The notes under the pieces were generated by a model that made no database searches, was not told where the DNA came from, and saw only the letters and a list, made by a program, of their open reading frames with translations. A DNA stretch of 64,000 nucleotides, from the NCBI GenBank assembly GCA_013423325.1, contig BLJB01000127.1:186001-250000 (forward strand), given 5' to 3'. The first letter of the stretch is position 1, and every line of letters starts with the position of its first letter. The stretch comes from Usnea hakonensis. Lineage: Eukaryota > Ascomycota > Lecanoromycetes > Lecanorales > Parmeliaceae. This document shows positions 17,378 to 27,808 of the stretch, in pieces. Made by a program: the position numbers and the translations under genes.

Positions 17378-19919
17378 ATGTCCGATATTGAGCTGCCGAG
17401 GAGGGACTGTCAGCAGAATACCCCGTCGAATGACATAGAGCAGCAACCAGATAACATTGATTTCATGGCACATGACCCCAGTGGACAGTCTGAACCATCA
17501 GTCGAAGACCGTGCAGATTCAAATCGTCGTGTCAGGTGCGCGCCTCGAAAAGATTCAAATCAAATGGCCGAATCGTGTAGCTGACCAGGCATTTATGTTA
17601 ACAGGCGCGTCCTTTGGGGCAAGCACATATTCGTGAGTCCATACTCTGTTCCGGGCCTCGCAGGAATGCTGACCAGTCGGAAAAAGATGATTACTATTAG
17701 TGCTGTATTAAATGTTGGGTTCTATGTAAGGATCGGAACCATATTGCGTTTAGCCGGTCCACTTGCTTTGTTCTTGTCATTTGCACTACTCACCTTCTTG
17801 GCTTGGGGAGTAATGCAATGCATCACGGAGATGGTCTCTATCTGGCCGGTTCCTGGCGCCTTAGTAGAATTTATTCGATGTTTCGTGGACGAAGATTTAG
17901 CTTTGACAGTCGGGGTTACATACTGGTAAGTCCATCTGAGAGCGTGGACCCAACGACATCATCCGGAACTGGCTTTCGCTACATCATTCATGGGTCTGGG
18001 ACTGACCTAGTCGAGGTTTACGTATTCGATAACAACTGCTGCCATTATCACAGCTATCGCTGCAGACGTCGCAATTTGGCCTGTCAAAAAGGGAATTGAC
18101 GGAGCTATCCTCTTTTTTCTTATCCCTGTCGTCCTGATAGCTATCAACAGCTTGGGTGTCGGGGTAAGTCTCCACGTTTGGAAGGTTCTGTGGGTGCTTG
18201 GTGATACTGATGCTTTAATTAAGCTATATGGGTTCATCGAACTAGTCGCAGGCTCCACGAAACTTGTCCTAGCGGCGGGAGTGCTCCTCATTTGCATGCC
18301 TCTAATCAACAATAATAAGTGTAAGCGTGGCTTGGCAGAGTGTCACATCATTTCATTTCTCTGGTACTCACAGGTGCTCAGCAATGGATCCCCAGAGTAC
18401 GGGCGATCTGCATGATCAATGTAGGTTTTGCATAGAATGGAAGCTTATCATCGTTTCATGAACTAACCTCTTTTAATACCGGATAGTCTGGAACAGCACT
18501 TATATTACCTTCTTTGATAGCGGAGCTGCTAATTCTTGGTCTGTAGCGTTCTTGTAAGTTTCGTGTACTAAATACCATAACTGGTTGATTTTGTGGCTTA
18601 AAGGTTGCAGTATCTCATTATCTTTCGCGGCATTCGCCTTCCTTGGAGTCGAGATTCCAGCTGCGACAGCTTTAGAGGCGCGTATATCAGCACGTCCTGC
18701 GGGTAAGGGAGGACCTGTGGATAGATCTGTGAAGTTTTCAGCTATCTGGGTACCAATCATTGCTGGAATAATCTATGTGCTCGGGGCTCTGCTGATTAGT
18801 TTTGACCTTGATCCGAACGACTCATCACTGCCACGTGCAAGTTGGCTTGGTAGTTCCAATACCTTCAATTCCACGGAATACAATTCCACGGAATACAATT
18901 CCACGGAGTACTCTGCCTTCGTTATATCTGCGAAAAGATCCGCTATCTCAGGCCACCAGGGACTCGCTGATTTCATCAACGTGTGTCTTCTTTTTACTCA
19001 GCTGACAGCCGCCAATACTACCTTGTACGTCGCCTCGCGTACCTTGTTCAGTCTCACCAAAGATATCCACGCACATGAGGGCAGTCCGCAGATCACGAAA
19101 ATTTTGGCCTTTTTCGGAAAGACGAATCGTCGCAAGGTACCCATGCGAGCTCTTGGCGCTTCATGTGTTTTCTGCTGGGTTCCCTTTCTTTATCTCAAGG
19201 ATGGGACAACCATTGGCGCCGTAAGTGGCTCCATACGTGTATACCAGACACAAAGACCTGACGTTGGATTCTTACAACCTAGTTGCTTGATGTGCTAGCT
19301 AACATGGGATCTGTGAGCTGTATAATGGTATGGGTAGCTGAATGTATAGCTTTCATTCGATTTTATCGCTGGTAAAATAACTCCATCAGCGTTGCGCTTC
19401 CATAGTCGAACACAATCTGATCGTACCTAGTCTTTGGCGACACCGTCGAATATTCGAGCAACGCAGATTACCCTATCTCTGCAGGTTTGATCCCCAAGGT
19501 GGAGACGACTATCCATATCGATCACATGGCCAGCCATTCACAGCTTTCGCAAGTCTAGCAGGCTGCATCTTCATTCTAGTAGTCGCAGATGGAGCGGCAC
19601 TCTGGAAAGAGTTCCAAGTGCAACCATTCCTTTCTGCCTACCTATCGGTAAGACAGTCACTACGCCTACCGAGAGAAATGAGTGGTATTGAGCTGCGATC
19701 GTTACTGATTTGCACGAATGCATCTAGCCAATCTTCTTCTTTCTCCTCTTCGTGGCAATCAAACTATATTACAAGAACTCCTGGTCCTTGGTGGACTTGA
19801 GCGAGGCAGACACCGTGATCTACCGCATGAAAGAACTTGATAAACTGCGCTGGCGGAATACTGCTGATGACGAGAGACTGAAGCCTTACTACAATTGTTG
19901 GGGATTGTTTGATTGTTGA
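17378..19919 (+). CDS. Amino-acid permease (APC superfamily, fungal AAP type)
   Basis: About eleven short exons, starting at the ATG 17378 (MSDIELPRRD) and ending TGA 19917-19919. Joined segments read VLWGKHIF, then NVGFYVRIGTILRLAGPLAL, WGVMQCITEMVSIWPVPGAL and EFIRCFVDEDLAL, and then, across an intron, YWFTYSITTAAIITAIAADV. Later come FAAFAFLGVEIPAATALEA, VPIIAGIIYVLGALLIS, LTAANTTLYVASRTLFSL, KVPMRALGAS, IMVWVAECIAFIRFYR and a last helix PIFFFLLFVAIKLYY with a short charged tail. The conserved E-M-x-x-x-x-P-x-x-G block and the A-S-R-T-L-F/Y block identify an amino-acid/H+ symporter of the plasma membrane with about 12 helices. A 3x NSTEY repeat sits in one extracellular-type loop. Splice joins were chosen to keep frame; no internal defect was found. 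Confidence 0.85.
18867..18911 (+). repeat. Coding 15-bp tandem repeat (3 units) in the permease
   Basis: Three consecutive 15-bp units (AATTCCACGGAATAC, the third with one A-to-G change) encode NSTEY three times. Each unit adds an N-S-T glycosylation sequon in a loop between predicted helices. Being in frame, copy-number change would keep the reading frame. Confidence 0.95.
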
Positions 19920-20422
19920 AATGAGACATGAGTGTGGAATGACTTTGACGGGCGTTTTTGTATGGGATTGGTAATGGGCAACCAGTGATAAGAATTTGTG
20001 TATAAGGGAATTTGGATTGAGTTTAGATATAGTTGTAATGGAGATAAACAACAAATGCTCAAATAATTAGAAAAGGAAGTGTAACCACATTTGGGTAGTA
20101 AATTATAAGCAACGATTGCTCGGGGACACATCCGGTGACGCCCGCCAACGAGCGCCTACAACATAGAAGGCTCGGATCTAGGCGAGCTTTACTTAAGTAT
20201 CGGGCCGATCTATCTTCCTTAGGGTTCTAAGCCTACATCGTACACTCATGGCAACCATTTTCGCACTGACAAGGCTGTGTGTGTGTTGATGTCATGCTAA
20301 ATTCCTGCCGCTTTGGTGTGGTGGGGTGGGCAAGATAAGGCTCGTTGCCTAAACGTAGCCTAAATCCCACCGCGCGGAGATGAGGTATATAGCTCTTCAA
20401 TTCCTTCAATTTTACGTCAAAT
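19920..20422. other. Intergenic, no gene seen
   Basis: 3' flank of the permease and promoter of the kinase gene. Nothing recognisable was seen besides the usual A/T-rich trailer. Confidence 0.4.
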
Positions 20423-23400
20423 ATGGCGGTTGAGGAGGCAAAAACACTTGAAGAGTGTTGCCGGCGTCTCAGGGAGAAGCTCGACGGCTGCTTTGAACGT
20501 AATGATCACATAGACTCGGTACAAAAGCGCTTTGAGCGCTTTGCTCCCCGCGGCAAGACTCTCGAAGTCTTTGATCAAGACAGACTCAAGCATCTCCTTC
20601 TGCTGCTCTTGTTCAACGGCAGCACTGACTCACATCGTCTGGCGGAGTGCATCACCAAAATGATAAGAGGCTCTGAAGATTCTCGACCGTGCTGTAATTT
20701 TCTGGCCGTCTTGATATACTCGGATTGCAAACGACAACACCTCATAGACTTCGTCGAACTTCTTCTCAGTGAGGAACCACGTCGGCCATATGCCGATGAC
20801 GATTTGCCACTCACAGAGGATGCAGCTTCTGAGCACTTTGGAGATCTACGTACATTTTGGGAGCATCAATATCTCTTTTGCCCCGTCATTCTGAAAGGAC
20901 AAGAGGAAAATATATACAAAGGACACAGGCAATCTTGTCCACTTCCATTCGTCAAAGAACCTGAAAAGATTGGACAAGGTGCGTACGCGATTGTCTATAA
21001 GGTGGTAATTGCGAAAGGTCACTTGACCAATGATGAGAGCTTCAACGACGTGAGTCCACCTCTATCCTACAACGATTTAGTGCCTAAGACATACTTTAGC
21101 AGCATGAATACGCCATGAAACAGTTCGCTGGCTATAATGCGGAAGTCAAGAAGTCATTCGACGATGAAGGTACCACCATCAAGCAAATCATTCAATCAGT
21201 CAGAGGTCACAGGAACATTGCCACCACCAGAGCAAGCCTTGAATGGGGTAACACTTACAGACTGTTCTTTGATCTGGCGGAACGCAATTTATGGCAACAC
21301 TTCATGGAAGACAGAGACCCCGTCAAGACTTTGGAAGAGAGGCAAAGAGTCTTCAGTAGGATTCGTGGCCTTGCTGGGGCTTTGGCCCACCTTCATGAAG
21401 GCTTGAAGCTATATCCAACAAATGAACCGCTCCAATGTTACCACCTTGACCTCAAGCCCCAGAACATCTTAGTCTTCGGGACTGGAGACTACCAAATTTG
21501 GAAAATTTCAGATTTCGGTATGTCTCAAATCAAGCAGATTCAGCCCATGGAGTCTCAGCACGAACCGAAGCATCATCTTCTTGATAGAATATTCCAATCA
21601 ACGAAGCCCGGCGATGATCCTAGCTCTGGAGTTGACAACTCTCGTTATGGAGGGACGTATGCTGCTCCGGAAGCTAAGGAAAAGTCGGACACTGTCACAA
21701 GGAAAAGTGATGTATGGTCGCTAGGCTGTGTCATAACATTACTTATCACGTACTTGCACGCTCAGTCACAAGGAATTAAGCAATTTGAGAGACTTCGAGC
21801 GTCAGATAGGTCGCAAGATTGGTTCTTCGATCCAAAAGCGTATAAAACAGGTTCCGACAATTCGGTTATTCTGCACTCTTCTGTGTTGGAGTGGTTTCAA
21901 ATTCTGATCGAAGGAGGATCACGAAGGGGTCAGCAAGAAGCAAAGACCATCGGCAATACTATAGACTTGTTAAGAGACGAGATTTTCTTACGGGATGAAG
22001 AGAATAGACTCTCCGCGAAGAAGGTGGAAGAGAAGTTGGAAACACTATACTCTTTCAAAGAACAAATACACAGCCAAGACACTTCCACACAGCGAAAACC
22101 GATAATGAAAATAAGTATACCAAGGCTAAAGTTGCTGCATCACCTCAAATGGCCCGCCAAGATTGCCAGCCCTCACGGACCGTGGCAGCTCAATGGTCCT
22201 CATCCCAGTAAAAGGAGCAGATTCAGCGCCGATGGCAGATACTTGGGTATTGCCAGCAATGACATTATGAGAATTCAGCCAGTCGCAAGTATCCGGGGGG
22301 GACAGGTAGGCAGGTCTTTCAAGTCGCAAGAGGATAGACCATGGGCAGATTTTAGTATAGGGTCGGAATACCTCTGTGCCGCTCTAAATTCCGAATACTT
22401 CGAGGTAGTTTTTGGCTCGCAATCACGATATGCAAGCATATGCTTACTGTTATTAGTTTGTGTATATGCATCTATCTTCAGAAGAGGACATAGAGAAATT
22501 TGACAGAGACATGAAGTTGAGATGCAAAATCCGAAGGGTTGTGCTTTCCCCGAACGACCAGATCACAGCTTTTGTCCTTGAAGGCCCCCGACATGGGAAC
22601 AAGAACTTGAGAGTAGCTATCTACCGCACGCAAGACCTTCTTGACGAATCTATTTCGAGGTAAGGATGGGATATCCATCACGGTGCACAATCTAAGAGAA
22701 TACAGCCAACCGAGTGCCATGACCCATAGAAGTTCAAGCCCACCACGATTCTCGATCCCAGCCAGTGAACTAGAAGATCTGCCTTGGAAGAACATCTTGG
22801 AAAGTTCCCAGACGGAGCTGCCAATAGGTGCTCAATTAGCTGATCTAAAATTCTCCAGCGATAGCAGTATCCTCATGGGCATCACCGAGGTCTTCGTTCG
22901 ACAACAAGACCCTCGATACCAGTACGAAATATTTACCTGGGACATTGCTACTGGTCGAAGATTTCCATCGATCAGGCCTCCTATCACCTCGGTAAGTCCT
23001 CACTAACCCATCGAGCCGACTACATCTGATAGTAGCAATCAGGGTTTTGACGATATGCGAGTCTCCTGGGAAATAAAGACTTTCGCTGTACTCTCCAACA
23101 AGCTCTCTTTTGCAGCCATGTCGAAGATCATGATAAGGTGGGGCTCTTACGAACCTCCCGAATACACCGTGAAATCGAGGAGAATGGGCTATGAGCTCCT
23201 GGATATCCTTGTCCCTGATGAGGAGGAGCACGTCGTTTTGCTCGCACGGCCGAACGGGAGTGGACATGTTAGTGCCTTTCGCGTCTCTACGAATAAGATC
23301 GGGGGTCTCGAGAGCCTGGGTGATGGCATTTCAATCGGAACGAATCATTATGACCGCAACAGAGATTGTTGCTGCTTGGTGGAGAAGGATGATAGGCTGG

Positions 23401-23465
23401 TGATTATGCTGGTGAATATTGGGAAAGATGGAGGAACATTGTACGAGAAGTGTTTGGAGTGGTGA
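20423..23465 (+). CDS. Large protein kinase with N-terminal helical region and C-terminal beta-rich region
   Basis: Five exons (20423-21049, 21100-22404, 22457-22659, 22706-22991, 23043-23465) give 947 residues with all phases closing. Residues 1-180 form a helical N-terminal region (LEECCRRLREKLDG...) of unknown type. The kinase domain runs from about 185 to 520: glycine loop IGQGAYAIVYKVV, lysine in YAMKQF (rebuilt across intron 1), catalytic loop YHLDLKPQNILVF, DFGMS, GGTYAAPEA, and SDVWSLGCVITLLITYL. All catalytic Lys, Asp and Asn residues are present. After the kinase, about 400 residues contain repeated short strand-like blocks such as RFSADGRYLGIASND, VVLSPNDQITAFVL and LADLKFSSDSSILMGI, which look like blades of a degenerate WD40/beta-propeller. 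This fits fungal Ser/Thr kinases that signal in stress or non-self responses, but no substrate can be named. Confidence 0.85.
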
Positions 23466-24639
23466 ATGGGTTCTGATACTGTAATGGCGCCGGATATATT
23501 CTATTTTACGTATCAAGATGTTGGAGCGGTTGTGTTTAAGTGCGTATCGAGAGGTCTTTTCACTTAGCACTTATACAACAGGGCTGCACGGACGATGGCA
23601 CCAGAAGTCCTGCAACATAAGCTAGTAAAGCCTTATCCCGAAACAGCCCCGACATTCTAGGGACTCTAGAGGGGCCATTGACCCCTAAAGTGGTCGGCTT
23701 TGGGTGCATAGAAGCGCATTGTCCATCACTAGCGCATGTCACAGCACTTTTGGTATCATTATCCGTACTCTCATATGTAAAGTCTGATGACTATGCTTTG
23801 AATGGTATCCCTTGAGCATGAAAAAATCTACTAGTAGATCAACAGAAATCCCGTCCATGTGTGCACAAAATTTGCATCGCAATCCAACTCACATTCCCTT
23901 CCACCCTTCCCCTTCCCTCCCACACCAATCCCTCATTCCCTCCAACAAATATCTCATTAGCACTCATTCCCTTCCACCCTTCCGCCATCATCCACCCGAG
24001 AAGACGGAAACCAGGGTGCAGATCTTACGACGTCAGAACCCTTTTCCCGAGCTGATTTAAATGGCTGTCAGGAGAGCGCGCGTGAGCGGTACCCGGGGGA
24101 AAAGCAAGGGGGGTCCGATTGGGAGCGGAAGGAAAGGAGGGGGGGCCCGCGAAGTACGGGATGAATAGAGCTACTACTCTGAATTGCTGCATCAGGAACA
24201 TATGGCTTCGGAGGGATGCGGTTGTGTGCAGTTGGAGAATACGGTCTTGCGGATAGAGGTAGGTAGATGGATGGGGAGAGAGCGTTTGTTCTGAGAATTC
24301 GGATTGATGGGTTTTCTTGATTTCTACGTCTTCCCCCATCTCCTCTTAAATACCGCCTGGGCACTAGGTTAAGGCCATATGAGGTTTTGTGTCAATATTT
24401 AGTGTACGAGTTCTAACTACTTAGATGGCGTACGTACAAATGGCCGAACCTAGACCCGCAATACCGATTTCTAGAAAATCATATACCCATAATTGGTCTT
24501 GAATAAATCGACTAATTAAAGCCTTGACCTTCTTATCTACCTCGTTGCTCGCGGGGACTCCGCTGAGCGCGGGACTCCCCAAAGCACCTACACTATCATA
24601 AAGATAATTTTTGGTCAGATGCATTGAGTTGGGATGATT
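23466..24639. other. Intergenic, low-complexity C/T tract
   Basis: About 1.2 kb without a supported gene. A C/T-rich low-complexity tract lies at about 23885-24000. A minus-strand frame at 24421-24624 might be the end of the neighbouring ankyrin relic but has no recognised domain. Confidence 0.4.
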
Positions 24640-25330
24640 CCGGGCGTCTTACTCGCAGGAACCCTCTCTTGCTGTCTCGCATCGTTCGCGATAGATCAAC
24701 CCCAGCGTGTCGAAATTCAGGGTTTGGATTACGTGTTCGACTTGGTTCTGGCTGCCTCGACCGAGAAAAATTGCTTTCGATGGCCCGGATAAACACCATC
24801 CCGTCGATGCGCCACCAAGGGGCTTGCTTGCTGGGGCGTGGAGTGTGACATCGGCTCCATGTTCCCACGGCAGTTTGATCGTCTCGTGGTTCTGGAAGAT
24901 GATTGATTGCTGCTGCCACGGCGGTGCCAAATGTGCTACCTTGTGTATCGACATCTACGCCGTGGGTTAGAAGGAGGCGGACCATTTTCAAATTTGCCAC
25001 TGATTGTTGCTGCCTGTAGGGGCCCGCCAATTTTTCCTTCGTCTTTACTGCCAACGGGGTATCGGTTGATAAATCTCGTCAACATAGCCGAAGCGTCCAT
25101 TGCATCAACGAGCAAGCTCAGTTTAGAGGTCAATGAGCATTCTTGGACCGAGAGTCTTATCATCTTGGTGACGACTGCATTAGAGAATTGCATCTTGGCT
25201 CCAAGAAAGTTTAATCTATACCAGGATATAGTTCTCGAAGCCCAATCAACTGGACCCGTTTTCTCCAACAACAATGACACAAACCCGCCAGGACGCTTCG
25301 AACAACAGACGCATATATTTGAAAAAATCC
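24640..25330 (-). pseudogene. Ankyrin-repeat gene relic with frameshifts
   Basis: Minus-strand ankyrin-like pieces occur in order but in different frames: GFVSLLLEKTGPVDWAS; then GGPLQAATISG; then, in another frame, NLKMVRLLLTHGVDVDTQG and TFGTAVAAA; then, in a third, FQNHETIKLPWEHGADVTLH. Each matches parts of the ankyrin consensus (G-x-T-A/P-L-x-x-A and V-x-L-L-L-x-x-G-A-D/V-x). No start, no continuous frame over 170 codons and no introns at the frame switches were found, so I call it a decayed gene, perhaps from a NACHT-ankyrin protein like the one at 59-61.6 kb. Confidence 0.5.
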
Positions 25331-25359
25331 GATTAAATGCTTCAACTCTCGACGCACCC

Positions 25360-26049
25360 TCACTCCTCCACCACAAAAACCGGCCCCTCAGCCATCTCCA
25401 CCCGAACCTGCCTTTTCCCCCCAAACCCATCCTCAACCGGCACGACAAACCCTCCCCCCTCCCTCCCCTCTCCCACCCTCCTCCTCACAACCTCCTCCTT
25501 CTCTCCAAACTCCCACCACCACACATACCCCGGAAACTCCCCCACCACATCCTTCAACCCAACCTCATACCTCTCCCCCACCTTGAGCCCCGCCAACGGC
25601 GTCGCCGCAACCGCCAGATACGGCAGCGTATCCGCGCCTTCGTCCTTGCGTTCCTGGTATCTGGGCGACGCGTGGATGCCGATTGGGATGCTGATTTCCG
25701 TGGGAGGGGAATCCGGATGAAGGGTCAGGAGCTCCGTTTCTGGATCTGTGATGGTGGTGTGGGGTCCGAGGAGGCCGTGGAGTTTCATTTGTCGCGGGTG
25801 TTGGCCGGTGGTTTGGGATGTGAGATGGTAGTAGCTACGGTAGAATCCTTGGTTGCCTGGGGAGAGGGCGGAGTGGGGGAGTTGGAGTGTTATTGGGATG
25901 GGGGAGTCTGTGAGGCGGATTTGGAGGTGGAGGGAGATGGGTAGGGAGGCGGGGGAGGCTTGGGAGAGTGAGAGGGTGGAAGTGGAGAGGGTGGCGCTGA
26001 GGAGAATGCGCGGGTGGATGGTATCCGTGTTTGGTGGGGGTTGAGACAT
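25360..26049 (-). CDS. Conserved-looking hypothetical protein, 229 aa
   Basis: A single 229-residue frame (MSQPPPNTDTIHPRILLSA...) with a regular beta-rich pattern: LPISLHLQIRL, IPITLQLPHSAL, GIHASPRYQE, LKVGERYEVGLKDV and PGYVWWWEFGE. Composition changes from Ser/Thr/Pro/Leu-rich to Glu/Val/Gly-rich in the last third. No signal peptide or membrane helix is seen. I do not recognise a family. A larger frame on the opposite strand (24907-25944) is a shadow caused by skewed codon use. Confidence 0.55.
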   Translation of the reverse strand: MSQPPPNTDTIHPRILLSATLSTSTLSLSQASPASLPISLHLQIRLTDSPIPITLQLPHSALSPGNQGFYRSYYHLTSQTTGQHPRQMKLHGLLGPHTTITDPETELLTLHPDSPPTEISIPIGIHASPRYQERKDEGADTLPYLAVAATPLAGLKVGERYEVGLKDVVGEFPGYVWWWEFGEKEEVVRRRVGEGREGGGFVVPVEDGFGGKRQVRVEMAEGPVFVVEE

Positions 26050-26545
26050 TTTGGGAGGCGCAATGACTAATGCTAACAGTTTGCTTTTTTTTTTTTTCCG
26101 GTGGAATAGAAAGGACGAAGCAGGAGGGAAAACGTAATGTTAAATACTTGAATAATGACTCGTCAGGCTACATTCGGAAATAAAAAAATCCGTCCGGAGA
26201 TAAAAAACCCCTGTGCACTGCCTCGGATCTTACGTGCTACGCGGTCTCTGAAACTTATAGGTATCAAGTTCTTGTTTGATACTTAATTTAGTGTTGCGAT
26301 CTACACTCGAACTGGAAATACCTCGTCACATGTTCCAATTCCGACAAGCCGGACCACAATTCGTAAAGAACCACCGACATACGAGTACTACATCATAACC
26401 TTCAAACTTGAGGTCAGATTAGTCTGTTTCCTAATATCGATACATCTTCCCCAACAGCAATACCCTTACGATAGTACGTGGGTTCAATCTCCAACTTTGC
26501 CCAACGCCATAGAAATAGCAGTACCCTCTTACTCGCGCCACGCCT
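26050..26545. other. Intergenic, no gene seen
   Basis: Promoter side of the 25.4-26.0 kb gene and 3' flank of the secreted protein gene. It contains a T-run (26085-26097) but no recognised gene. Confidence 0.4.
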
Positions 26546-27808
26546 TCAACCCCCTGCAAGAGACATTGCCTCTTCACAACCAATAGCTGTAGAATCCAGA
26601 ATTAGTATTTTTGGAAGAAGTAAACTTTGGTCACAATGGTAGGTGCAAGACTTACCAAATTCTTCATCAGCCGTTTGTTCCGGACCCAGCAATTCTGGAG
26701 TGAAAACCGTTTCTACAAGCTCCGTCAAAGCTTCGATAAACGCACATAACAATTCACCTCCCGGCCCTGCCCCAAAAGTGATTTCTACACTCAGATAATC
26801 TTGCGGCCCCGGTTTCGCTGCCTCCCGCCAATACTGGGAATAGTATTGCGGGCTCGCAAAATGCCCTGCGTGACACATGTTCATCTTCTCTTGAACTGGA
26901 TACGGATGATCACGCTTTCTTAGCTCCTCAACCGTGTATTCTACGTCTGCGCAGTTACCTCCTGTTGCAGATGAAGCGAAACTCTGGGCGGCCATGCCAA
27001 TGAGAGAATTCAGTGTTGAGCTATCATTGTAGCCTGACGAATCAATTTGGACGAGAAGTTCGCCGTCCGTCGCGAGAGATTCATCTTCCACATACACGAT
27101 GTTCGGGATCTTAATCTTCGTCTCCTGATCGCATTGAGTTGCGGTTGATGGACAAAGAGTAGCAATGGCGGAAGAAATGGAGGTGAAGAGGGCTGCGGAG
27201 GTCAAGGTACCCACTTGTACCGGCGAAGAGCCGATTTGGATTGTCGCTGAAGGTGTTTCGGGAAGGCAGTTGGGCAACGAGGTGCAACTCGCGGCACCAA
27301 AGTCGGTTGTTGGAGTACAAGCCTTGCAGATCTGGGTGTTTGTGAATGGAGGTCCCCAGTTGTGAGTTATAGCGATTGTGCTCGTGGCAAGGTTGGTATA
27401 AGCGCAGCTCGAATCATAATCGACATTGGTCGCGAGGAGAGGCAGCGTTTTAGTCGTGGAGCCCTGATTGCAGATACACCCCTGCTGTTCGATGCCTTGG
27501 TCTGGGTCCTCGTTCTGCTGATAACAGGTAGGAGTGGGACCCGCAGCGGCCGATGTGGTACCCGGCAAAGCAGAAGCCGAAGTAGCTGAGGCTGTTGCAG
27601 GTGTGTATGGTGGGAAGCTTGCTAAACATACTGAGGGTAGTCCACTAGATGGACTCGAACAGCCAGGACCAAGGTCGGTGATCAGACCGTCTTGTCGAGC
27701 CTCTAGGTAGGCTGTTGCGGTTACCTTCGCGAAATTATCTGCCGGCAATACCACACCAAAGACGCGAACCCCGAAGAGGAGAGCTAGTAGAATGCAGAAG
27801 GAGTACAT
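26546..27808 (-). CDS. Secreted protein of unknown function, about 397-420 aa
   Basis: Opens with a signal peptide (MYSFCILLALLFGVRVFGVV) and has a Ser/Thr/Ala/Pro-rich linker (about 66-92), followed by a region with many Cys (CYQQNEDPD, GCICNQG, ICKACTPTTDF, LPNCLPET). The middle has SATIQIGSSPVQVGTLTSAA and a beta-rich segment ending NCADVEYTVEELRKR. The next part (MNMCHAGHFASPQYYSQYWR) and a hydrophobic helix follow. The frame is open for 420 residues, but 26655-26587 has a perfect intron form (GTAAGT...CTAAT...CAG, 69 nt, a multiple of three), so the spliced form is probably 397 residues, ending IGCEEAMSLAGG. I recall similar segments in C-terminal extensions of fungal class V chitinases, but no catalytic domain is present here. 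Function unknown. Confidence 0.72.
   Translation of the reverse strand: MYSFCILLALLFGVRVFGVVLPADNFAKVTATAYLEARQDGLITDLGPGCSSPSSGLPSVCLASFPPYTPATASATSASALPGTTSAAAGPTPTCYQQNEDPDQGIEQQGCICNQGSTTKTLPLLATNVDYDSSCAYTNLATSTIAITHNWGPPFTNTQICKACTPTTDFGAASCTSLPNCLPETPSATIQIGSSPVQVGTLTSAALFTSISSAIATLCPSTATQCDQETKIKIPNIVYVEDESLATDGELLVQIDSSGYNDSSTLNSLIGMAAQSFASSATGGNCADVEYTVEELRKRDHPYPVQEKMNMCHAGHFASPQYYSQYWREAAKPGPQDYLSVEITFGAGPGGELLCAFIEALTELVETVFTPELLGPEQTADEEFGKSCTYHCDQSLLLPKILILDSTAIGCEEAMSLAGG

Noticed and set aside
22457..22706. Apparent frame breaks in the kinase gene
   Set aside because: Both are explained by short GT-AG introns (22405-22456 and 22660-22705) with closing phases.
24907..25944. 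345-codon plus-strand frame
   Set aside because: Lies over the ankyrin relic and antisense to the 25.4-26.0 kb gene; Pro/His-rich low-complexity translation with no domain.
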